Shown here: piece after piece, positions 54,515 through 64,000 of the stretch
How positions within the stretch are numbered: the stretch's first letter is position 1
Layout: every line of letters begins with the position of its first letter
Origin: Patiria pectinifera
Lineage: Eukaryota > Echinodermata > Asteroidea > Valvatida > Asterinidae
Reading direction: 5' to 3'
DNA length: 64,000 bases
Assembly: GCA_029964075.1 (NCBI GenBank)
Contig: CM057148.1
Coordinates: 28,141,916-28,205,915 of the forward strand
Made by a program: the position numbers and the translations under genes
The notes under the pieces: generated by a model
What the model saw: the letters and a program-made list of their open reading frames with translations, nothing else
Databases searched by the model: none
What the model was told of the DNA's origin: nothing

Positions 54515-55166
54515 GGCCAAAACAAAAATAGTTCAGCTTCCGATTACAAGCCTTTCAAAAAAATAGGGTTGGTAGGTCGGAATATTTGTATTTGCCTTCT
54601 TTTTTTAAAGCTCTGGCAGGAGCTTCTACTTGTCACTTGGTGGTCAGTTGGTCTGTCAGTCAGTCTGTCTGTCTGTCCCCGAAAATTGACCAAAAATAAT
54701 TGACTAATTGACCAAATGCCATGCCGTGGTCATAAAATGCACTTTTGCCAAACGGTTTTGGAACACCGGTTTTGTTTCAATCGATGTGCATGCGCATTTA
54801 TTTTGCATATGTCTGTCCTCGAAAATTGACCAAAATAAGCCCGCTTAATTACCCGTTAACTATAACTACCAATTTGAAATTAACAAAAAAAAAATTAATA
54901 AATTTGTAACAATTCGGAAAGATGTTTATGAAAGTTTTCAAATGGAAGCAAAATATAATCTCCGGTCAACATTGCCGTCTGTTGCACGGTGAAGTCATTT
55001 GTGCCGACGTGGATGGTACCCTGAATCACACGGGTATTTCTAAGCACTGGTGCGGAAAGGAGCCCCGCATCACATTTTTGGGCGTCCCATTTTTAAGCTT
55101 TGGCAGGGATCATTATGACAGATTTCTTGCAAGACTTTCACTCGCACTTCTTTTGTGCTGATTGAA
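54515..55166. other. Spacer between the duplicated segments
   Basis: Contains a GTCT/GTCA microsatellite at about 54645-54678 and a repeated GAAAATTGACCAAAA phrase (54681, 54821). The ORF at 54922-55161 has no known domain. Confidence 0.4.
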
Positions 55167-57092
55167 TGGGGTATGGACTCCTTGCACAAGTACCCCTCAA
55201 AGGGAGAGTTGGGAGAGACCGCTTAAACGCACTGCCAACAGCGCCTGGCACTCATGTGAAGATGTTAAGGTTGGATAAGATTCAGAATAAAATACGTCAT
55301 GCGTACTTTGCGCAGTCCACACATTAACCAGTACGTGTAGGCAGTATGGCCCTCCCACTGGGGCTCTCAAAAGTGCTGCAAAGATCTTGAGAAAATGAGG
55401 CATCAGATCAAATCATATGTAGTGATCACTGTCAAGCAAAGTCACTTACATGTACTGGCTGACAGTCAGGCATTGACTGGCTTGTTCATCAGGCTATAGT
55501 TCTAAACCACTCAGTTGGGTTTCACATTCAGTTGCAATTGGCTTGTAGGACTGCACTGGCTGGCCAACTGACTGACAGACTGACAGACAGGTAGTCATCA
55601 ATGGTCAGAAGACATGAACGTCTGATGTTGGTCAAGTGACATCTATTCAATTCTAACAAACAAAAATCAACCCAACAAAATTATCATTGGCAGCTTGGTA
55701 GTTTATCCTGAACAGTTTGGAAATGATGATCATTAGTGGCTGGTACTTTGGCACATTGCTGGCTGTGACTTAGCCTGTACATGTACATGTAAGCCATGGA
55801 CCATATGTACAGTTCTGATTGTTTCTCTGTAATATGGCTGGAGTTACATACAGCCTTCTTGACTGTATTCAAAATGAATGGGCATTTTGAGATGGAATAG
55901 AAATCATGCGACTTTCATTTTCACTTCTGCTAGGAAATGCATGTTTATCCAACCTCAAGATCTCCAAAAAAAATTAAGTTTAACAATTCCTGGTAGTCTG
56001 GCCTGTGAAATCTGAATCACACTGAATTTGAATATGAGATAAAATAACATTACACAAAATTGTCACTGCTTGACTAGACAAATTGTCAAGGAATTTTGTT
56101 TGGTTTGCTAACCTATATAAGTACAGATAGACAGCAAAATAATTTATCACATGACACAGGATCGTAATGAGAATGAAAGACGAGGCTTATCAAGTCAAGG
56201 GACAAAATGGGCTGTGTGAAATAGCAGAAAGCATTATAATTTACAACCTATTGAAAATATTGCAATTGATGACTACTGCAAAAATGTGACCTCAACTTCT
56301 GTTTAATAAATGGTGCATATAACTATTGAGTCAATTCTAACACAGGAGTCTGTGACTCCAGTATTTGGTGCCCTGAACGTGAACTAGGGATACCTAGGGA
56401 TACCGTTGACTTGGCGCTCCACAGAACCAAATTGTTTGCTCAGTCAGGCAGAAATCACTAGAGCAGGGAACAAACTCACTTTTTCAACCTAGATTTTCAC
56501 TGTCAAGGAGTGATTAAAATCAAAGGTGTTGTGTGCAAAGTTTGTTTCTCAGAATTTACTCTTTCATGTGATACCAAAATCAAGACTGTATGTGCCAAAA
56601 TAAGAAAGTTATTATCTCTGTTCTTTTATCTGGTCCCTTTTTAACAAACTGCAAGCCATTTCACCACACGACCAAAGGCACTCCATACCTCAAATTGAAC
56701 TCTGAAGCAGCTCACTCAAAGTTTTGTAAAGGGACCAATTTGAATACACCACAATGAATTGAAAAACTCTCTTTCAGTTGGTTGATGACGTATGCATGCG
56801 TGCGGCAAACATACCAGCAATTATGCCAGCTTGGTGTAAAGCAGTGAATATCTGTGTTGAGGGTGTTTAGTGTGTTATTTCCTCGTCCACTACACAGTCG
56901 CCTATGGTAAGGAAGGGTGAAATCAGAGTGAACAACTTGACTTTGAGGAATTTGTTGGGATTTGAAAGGAAATATCTGCAGTTGTGAGGTGAGCTGATTA
57001 ACTGACATTGATTGAATTTGTGGCCTCAAGACCAGAGGAATGACAGTTTGCTATAGACTGCTGACTGTGCAGTATTTGTTCTACAAAGTAAT
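55167..57092 (+). repeat. 1.9-kb segmental duplication, copy 2
   Basis: Partner of 52617-54514. It ends about 180 bp before the truncated TRIM exon, so the duplicated unit is probably the 5' flank of an ancestral TRIM copy. Confidence 0.85.
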
Positions 57093-57274
57093 TTGATTCA
57101 TGGGGAAACTTACTGATCTCAAATATTTGAGTTCCAATCCATAAGTGCAAAAATCAAGTTGGAAGGCAAGTACGAACTGTTTGTTCAAAAATTGAACACC
57201 ATCCATTTTTCAAAGTTTTTTACTCAATTATAAAATTCATTTTTGTTTTTAAAATTATTTGGGTCCAGATAAAA

Positions 57275-57400
57275 ATGGCTACAGCTCTGACGAAAATCAT
57301 CAGCCCCCATCTTGAGTGTGACATCTGCCAAGACAGATACATTCAGCCAAAGGTGCTGGATAATCAGCACAGAATGCCTGGAGAAATTACTAAAAATTTA
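57275..57400 (+). pseudogene. Truncated TRIM RING-exon pseudogene
   Basis: Starting after an AG like that of the intact gene (GTCCAG, then ATAAAAATG), it reads MATALTKIISPHLECDIC..., then PKVLD, closely matching the start of the gene at 58318. After VLD, deletions remove the CxH pair and the frame is lost within the next 45 bp. No B-box or NHL sequence follows before the intact gene. Confidence 0.8.
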
Positions 57401-57901
57401 CGCATTAATAAAAAAAAAAATTGAGTTTCAATACACTGTTGAGTGTTTCAACATTATCCGGACTTCCCACTGTCCTTCTGATGGCTTTTGTTTGGGTAAC
57501 TTTTGGCAACTCCTCTCATTTGATTTTTGATGGTTTCCAACTGAGGACATAGTGTCCTCTTATGTACAGTCAAATATATCGTTCATTGTCCTCAGTGTAC
57601 TCCATTACACCTAAATGTACTTCCCCGTAGCATATATATATGTTTCATTTGCATTGATAATTTCAACACAAAGTTGAAACTTTTTTGGTTGGCTGAAATT
57701 ATAACTTCAAATTAATGAACTGAACATTCTTCATCAGTAATTATAGCACAAGATAATAGAAACTTTTTTGTGTGTGAAATATGAAAGATTTGATGAAAAT
57801 ATTTTTACAGCTTATTTTATTTGATGGTTGAAAATAAATCAAGTGGAATTAAAGGTATGGTGAGGTGTACATGTTTGCGGCAAAACAAAAATCCCAAGCT
57901 C

Positions 57902-57909
57902 TATATAAA
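57902..57909 (+). promoter_or_regulatory. TATA box of the TRIM gene (TATATAAA)
   Basis: TATATAAA lies about 150 bp before a strong donor (AAAAAG|GTAAGA at 58056/58057), so transcription would start near 57932. The following GCCATCTTTACC resembles a YY1-type element. Confidence 0.5.
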
Positions 57910-57931
57910 CCATGTCACACGACTTGATGAC

Positions 57932-58056
57932 GATGCTGTGTTTGTCAAGCGCCATCTTTACCAGATCCGCCCCATCAAAAGCCTCAACTCTTCATGCTCT
58001 TTGCGTCAAATAGGAAAAACTTTGTGTTTAAGTGATTTGGTTGAAATTTTAAAAAG
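57932..58056 (+). other. Inferred non-coding 5' exon of the TRIM gene
   Basis: Inferred from the TATA box and the donor at 58057. The intron 58057-58308 ends with CTCTTTGTAG, nine bases before the ATG. The exact start is not visible. Confidence 0.5.
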
Positions 58057-58317
58057 GTAAGAAAAGAGTGTCAGTTATTTTAATGAGTTTAAATGCTAGC
58101 TTACCGGTTCAAGTAATTTGACAGGAATTCAAAAAAAAAAAAAGTGATGTCTTGTTTGAAAGCGGATACATGTAACTACAAAATAGCAAATGAAAATAGC
58201 ATTTGGGTTTTTTTCAGCCCGGATGAAACTCACACAGACAGTGCAGTATTAAAGAAGTTACATCTTTGTATCATACCATTTCAATTTCTTTTTAAATACT
58301 CTTTGTAGACAGATAAA

Positions 58318-61300
58318 ATGACTACAGCTCTAAAGAACATCGGTCCCCATCTCGAATGCGACATATGCGGAGACAAATATAAACGGCCCAAGGTGCTAGA
58401 TTGCATGCATAGCTTCTGCCAGAAATGTCTGGAGCAATACTACACCAGCAGGTATGCAGGTCAGCCTAAGATTCCGTGCCCTGTATGTAGACGGGAGACG
58501 GTACTCCCACAGACACGCATTCAAGGCCTAAAAACAAATTTCCATTTGATGGGAATAGTTGAGGAGGTCTCACTCCAAGAAAAAGTGGCTTGTTCAGAAA
58601 ACACAAAGGTCATCTGTGAGACTTGTGATGAGGGAAATGAGGCCATGCATCGTTGCCTGGACTGTGCACAGAATATCTGCCCAAACTGTCGCAAGACACA
58701 CTTGCGATTTGCTGCTACATCAAACCACACAGTGGCTACTTTGAAGGACATTCGTCAGGGGAAGGTAACAGTGAAAAAAACACCAGAAGAAGATGAGTCT
58801 AGATGCCACAAACACAAGGGGGAAGTGAAACGCTTTTACTGTGAGACATGTGAAAAGTTAATCTGCCGAGATTGTACTGTAGTGGACCACCGTGAACCAA
58901 AACATCACTACATTGACTCTGGAGAGGCTTCTCTCAAATACAAACAGTCACTGAAAGATACGTTTCCAGAGTTCACCACAGGCATCAAAAGTCTGGAACA
59001 AGCTTTGACCACTTCATCACAAGCTAAGCAGAAGTTTGCACAGAACGTCACAAAGACTGTGAAAGCTGTGAAAGACAAAGCGGATAAAATGAGAGCTGAC
59101 ATAACAACTCAAGAAACAAGGATGATTGAAGAAATCAAACAACTCCAGCAGGATCGCAACAAAACATATGATAAGCATCAGGAAACAGTGACAATGATGC
59201 TACAAAGTAAACAACATTCCTTCAGTACAGCTCAGGATGTCATAAACACTGCATCCGACACTGATTTGCTTTCCCTCTATCCTATCATCAGCAAAGACTT
59301 GAAATCACTCAAGAGTCAAACTCCTCCCCAGATTGATCCCAAGCTTTCATATCTGAGCTTCACCCCGGGTCAGAGGATTGGTGACATCAATTTGGGCAAG
59401 CTAGAGGCGGAAGCAGTCAAGTGGGAGATGTGTCGTGAGATTGGTAAAGGGGAAAGTGGTCCAGGAGAGTTCCATGGGGCTGTAGGTGTTACTGCTACTC
59501 AACCTGGTGAGATTGCTGTGGCAGACTATGGGAACAACCGAGTGGTCATCTGCAGCAATGAGGGACAACACAAAGGAACCATTCCCCTACAAGGTAAGTT
59601 TCTTTTATGCACATGTTCATCAACACAAACTTTCATAATCGTGCGGAACTTATAAGTATTAAAGTCTTCCATGTGCAAATGCAGATCAGACAACTGAGAA
59701 CGAAAACCAATAACATACTGGCAATGAATTCATGTGCTGGCAGTGATATCCAACAAATAAGGTTTTGTTCTCCCGACAAATGTTCCATTGTTTTGTTTTG
59801 TTACATGTAGGGCTATGTAAAAAAAAAAATTACACACAATTAAAACAGACACGTAGACACAAAAAATAAAACAAAACTACACAGAACTTATATTTATTTC
59901 ATTACTGATTTCAGTTTGTATAATATGGAAGAAGTGCTTTTATTTTTGGGGTCTGTAACTTTTAGAAAATAGCAAATTTGCTTTTAGGCTGTTTTGCAAA
60001 CGAACCAACCTGCCCGAGCCTCCATCAAGATCCCTTTGGTTTTGTCTATGTTCTTCTGTAGTTTTCGTGCTTTGCTTTTTTTTCTAAACATTAAAGCTCC
60101 ATGGCTTATATTTTAAAAGGTACAATGCAGCAACTTGAAAATTGGTATGAACATATTGTAGCGAAATCAGCTCTGCGCTGTATATAGGTATCAAAAGACG
60201 CGCAGCACAGTCGTGGTTCTTCCACGTGTACGTGTAAGTAATTGGGCTACAAAGAGCATTTAAAAGTAGGATATAAACGTCTACACAACCATCCTTGACA
60301 AAATGGCCGTTTGTGTGTTACTCTTGCAAGAACAAATTTTGGGGGTCAAAATTTTGACTCTCAAAAATGTGTCATTCTGTGTCAATTCAACATGATTTTG
60401 GACCTGACCCTCACAGATTGAAATCATATTTGGTGTGATGATTGGCCTGTATGAGAAACCCCCAGAACTGATTTTTTTTGTAGTTTGGCTTGTTAGATTC
60501 TGAGATAACGTTTGACAAATTAGCATGACCTCCGAACTTTCAATACTTGTATCTCCAAAACTATAGCACCTACAAAGCCAAGTTGTACATCATATTTAAT
60601 GCTCTTTGAATGGCCTCTATTTCATAAAATAAAACCAGAATTGTACCATGAAGCGTAGAGAAAATGCGTTACGAAATGACCTTTGACCTTGAATTACGAA
60701 AAATAATGTGCTTCAAGTTTCATTTTTTTTCTCAGTTTGTGAAAGGTGTCTTAAGGTTTGCAAGAACTGAGTTATTATACAATTTTCAATTATTTGATGT
60801 CTAAAAATGGGGTCTATGTTGTTCAATGCTTCATTTGAAAATTGAGCAACCTTTTTATTTCTAAAAAATAAAAGACTTTGAAAAACTGTATCTCCAAGAC
60901 GTTGCAGTTATTCACAATTATACATGTATGGAGGTTGAAGACCGCACAATGTTCATGTAGGTCCATTAATTCTACACGAACAGGCTTTAAGGCACGCCAT
61001 GTATTCATTATTATAGGTCGGTTTTCATAGGTATTTATATTTCATGGGGACTCAGAATAGTGACAGTGCATTTATATACTGTGCATATGTATGTTACATT
61101 TGAGTTCTTCTTTACCCACAGGTCCAGTGGCAGTTGCAGCCATCCACAGGTACAATCCTGAGCAACGCTTGCTTGTGTTGGAACGTGGAAGCAAGTATGT
61201 CAAGGTGTTCAACATGAAGGACAACACTCTTGTTAGGCAGTTCCCAACGGTGCCGAAGCATCAGGTACCGGTAGAAATGACAAAAATGAACCTATCGAGT

Positions 61301-61765
61301 CTAGCAGTAACAAAGAATAGCATCTTAGTAGGTGACATCGACAATATGGTGTGGACTGAACACAAAGCCACTGATGGTGAGATCCTACACACCATATCAG
61401 TGCAGACTCCACCTCACTACCTGGCTGTGGATGACGACACTGATAGAGTTGTGGTCAGTGGATGGAACACAAAGAAAGTGGACATTGCTGACAGCAAAGG
61501 TAAAACCCACGCCACAATTCAACCAACCATTAATGGTAAGCCAGTGGGGTACTGCCATGGTGTATACTGTGACAGCTCAGGCATCTACGTTGTAGTGTAC
61601 CAAGGTGTGCCTGGCACTGGTCATATTCACCACTATGACCTAGATGGCATGTTTCTTGATTGCCTGGCTCAGGGTCTGTATAACCCATGTGGAATCACAT
61701 TCACATCCAATGGGGAGCTGGCAGTGGCTGACAACATCTCAATCAAGATGTTTCACAAGGTGTGA
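58318..61765 (+). CDS. TRIM protein, RING-B-box-B-box-coiled coil-NHL (E3 ubiquitin ligase)
   Basis: Two coding exons, 58318-59593 and 61122-61765 (TGA), phase 1, total 639 residues. A C3HC4 RING occupies residues 14-57 with all eight ligands (C14, C17, C29, H31, C34, C37, C54, C57). B-box 1 is about 100-140 (CETC...CLDC...CPNC...H). B-box 2 is 163-197 (CHKHKGEVKRFYCETC, LICRDC, DHREPKHH). Residues about 205-320 are helical coiled coil rich in K, Q and T. From about 385 come NHL-type beta-propeller repeats: GPGEFHGAVGVT and EIAVADYGNNRVVIC in exon 1, and further repeats ending CGITFTSNGELAVADN in exon 2. There is no filamin domain between coiled coil and NHL, unlike TRIM2/3/71. The likely role is a cytoplasmic RING E3 ligase whose NHL propeller binds protein or RNA. 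TRIM-NHL genes are expanded in several invertebrate deuterostomes, and the truncated copy upstream shows local duplication here. Confidence 0.9.
59594..61121. other. Intron of the TRIM gene
   Basis: Starts GTAAGT and ends TTCTTCTTTACCCACAG. No other gene is seen inside. If exon 1 were read through, the frame would add only about 20 residues, ending at a stop at 59653-59655. Confidence 0.7.
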
Positions 61766-62139
61766 TGTCATCCAACATGACATTGACTAGCAATCATCAT
61801 TATCCGAACAGCAAATGTTGAGGATGAAATTGTCCAGTCATTACAGAACCAATCAACATTCATGTCCCACTCATATCACATCCTTCCTCAAAAATCCAAA
61901 CTGCCAGATCCCTCTGATGTGATACCATATAGAATTATTGCAAGTATACTGTGGTAAAACTACAGTATTACTGTAGTTTTGATGACTTCATTTTTAATTT
62001 AATTGCAGTTGTATTGTAATTTACTTCAGAGGAACTATGGTCAAATTAAAATATACTGTGGATTTATTTTACTTTTATTAAAATTTCATTAGAGATTAAT
62101 TGCATACTTCCTGTAGTAAAAATCCTATGGTAATATTAA

Positions 62140-62145
62140 AATAAA
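62140..62145 (+). terminator. Possible polyadenylation signal of the TRIM gene (AATAAA)
   Basis: AATAAA 375 bp after the stop codon. The intervening 3' region, about 61940-62370, is full of short CTACAGT/ACTGTAG motifs that can pair with each other. Confidence 0.4.
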
Positions 62146-62586
62146 AGGGGTTTTTATTATACTTTTATTACTAGTAGAGATAAACTGCATATTTACTGTA
62201 GTTAAAAAAAGGTTACTGTGGCGGAATTGCAGTTTCACTTCAAAAACACTGTAGTAATTTACTTTCAGTTTATTGCATTTTTATTTTAATTTTATCATAG
62301 TATTTACCCCATATTTACTGCAGTGGCAACTGTAGTTTAGGCGCTGTAGTACTTCAATTTTACTACGGTAATATGAACATTCACTTTTGGTTTGTTATTC
62401 TAATTCTACTGATTCCTTGACTCCACTAAAGGTAAAATGGATCAATTTATAGATGCCGGAGAAGTGGAGGGTAAGGGAACTAGACTAGCTGGCCTGCACC
62501 CGTTCATGAACATGTAACAAATAGAAAACAAAATTTGGACTGGAAAGAGTGTAAAGTTGGAGCAGTGGTTGAAAAATAGTTAGGTT

Positions 62587-62620
62587 TTTCCAACGGTGGT
62601 CGGCCGACCACCGTTGGAAA
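62587..62620. repeat. 34-bp perfect palindrome
   Basis: The half-site TTTCCAACGGTGGTCGG is followed directly by its exact reverse complement, with no spacer. It could form a cruciform or mark two fused terminal repeats. Confidence 0.95.
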
Positions 62621-63007
62621 TGAATACAAAAATATCATTTTCTTGAAAATTACTTCACACCAGGTGCCATAATTTTACAGGATGCTTTATACTGTCATTT
62701 ACCAACATCCTAGTAAGGTATTTCGTAAAAAACTTGGTAGTTTTATTTTGTGATGTTTGCAAATGTTGTATATTCCCTTTAAGCATCCAAACAACTATTA
62801 GCATTTTTTAAATAGTAAAAAAGAAAAAGTAAAAGTAAAAAATATCAATGGAACACCTGATTTTTTTAAATTTTATAATAGCAAATTAAAGAGGGAAATG
62901 ATTTAACAAGTAATTTAGTATTTAAAGTTATTGTCCCAGGTTACATGCAAATCTCCTATTTAATATGTCATGTACATAATATGGAGGAAGTGTGCATACT
63001 TTGTGCA

Positions 63008-63216
63008 TGCGTAATTCCGTTACCGTAATTCCGTTACCGTTTCGTAATTCCGTTACCACTTGGAAAATGCCTAGAAATTACTATTTTAAAGTTTTTATTT
63101 TTCATTTATGTTTATAGTAGGGTCTTTTCTCAACATACACGATTTGAAGGAAAAAAACAAGAAAATTTGTGAAATAAGTAACTTTTCCCATTTTTTCGGT
63201 AACGGAATTACGTGCT
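63008..63216. mobile_element. Small inverted-repeat element with CGTAATTCCGTTACCG ends
   Basis: The left end has three copies of GTAATTCCGTTACC (63010-63056), and the right end has the inverted form CGGTAACGGAATTACG at about 63198-63213. The element is about 210 bp, AT-rich inside, with no ORF. Confidence 0.6.
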
Positions 63217-63241
63217 AATTTTGACATTTTTAAATGAAGGC

Positions 63242-64000
<759 letters not shown>

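Noticed and set aside
54922-55161. 79-residue ORF containing DVDGTLNHTG, like a HAD phosphatase motif I
   Set aside because: Only the short DVDGT phrase matches; the usual hydrophobic strand before it and the later motifs are missing.
57821-58060. 79-residue ORF just upstream of TRIM
   Set aside because: It spans the TATA box and the inferred 5' exon; no domain, and the donor at 58057 cuts it.

Overview
The window looks like animal nuclear DNA, most likely from an invertebrate deuterostome (hemichordate, echinoderm or amphioxus; the sequence alone does not decide). The evidence is split genes with GT..AG introns, F5/8 type C (discoidin) and RING/B-box/NHL proteins, CRE- and CCAAT-type promoters, AATAAA signals, and AT-rich intergenic DNA crowded with MITE-like repeats, a Ty3/gypsy LTR retroelement and a Penelope-like remnant. 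All convincing host genes are on the + strand.

The main content (about 1.3-50.5 kb) is a head-to-tail array of one multigene family, called A to E here. Each full member has five coding exons: a 46-bp signal-peptide exon, an N-terminal module exon, and three exons forming one C-terminal discoidin domain. Gene A (1343-4783) lacks its first exon, which presumably lies upstream of the window. Gene B (11847-26003) has a very large first intron holding a nest of transposons, and a Thr/Pro-rich mucin-like exon in place of the Cys-containing N-terminal module. Genes C (34558-40107) and D (43183-47610) look complete. E (50359-50474) is only a promoter plus a truncated signal exon. Promoters of B, C, D and E each carry a perfect TGACGTCA about 90-110 bp before the coding start. 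The likely products are small secreted lectin-like or adhesive proteins, some with O-glycosylated stalks. Their biological role cannot be read from the sequence.

Between the genes, several blocks duplicated with or after the genes: a 1.5-kb unit present three times after B and once, diverged, after A; a roughly 1.6-kb block present twice at 6.3-10.4 kb; and a 220-bp promoter-proximal unit present three times upstream of C and once upstream of E. At 12.35-19.77 kb two pairs of inverted segments suggest a long-inverted-repeat element split by a decayed, minus-strand Ty3/gypsy element (about 15.0-19.3 kb, much more GC-rich than its surroundings). A Penelope-like 3' end with a decayed hammerhead-ribozyme-like motif lies in intron 1 of gene C.

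The last 12 kb hold a separate locus. A 1.9-kb segment is duplicated (52.6-54.5 and 55.2-57.1 kb). It is followed by a truncated RING-exon pseudogene (57.3 kb) and then an intact two-coding-exon TRIM gene of the RING-B-box-B-box-coiled coil-NHL type (58318-61765) with a TATA box and a non-coding 5' exon. The 3' end has a 34-bp perfect palindrome, a small inverted-repeat element and a 150-bp TA microsatellite.
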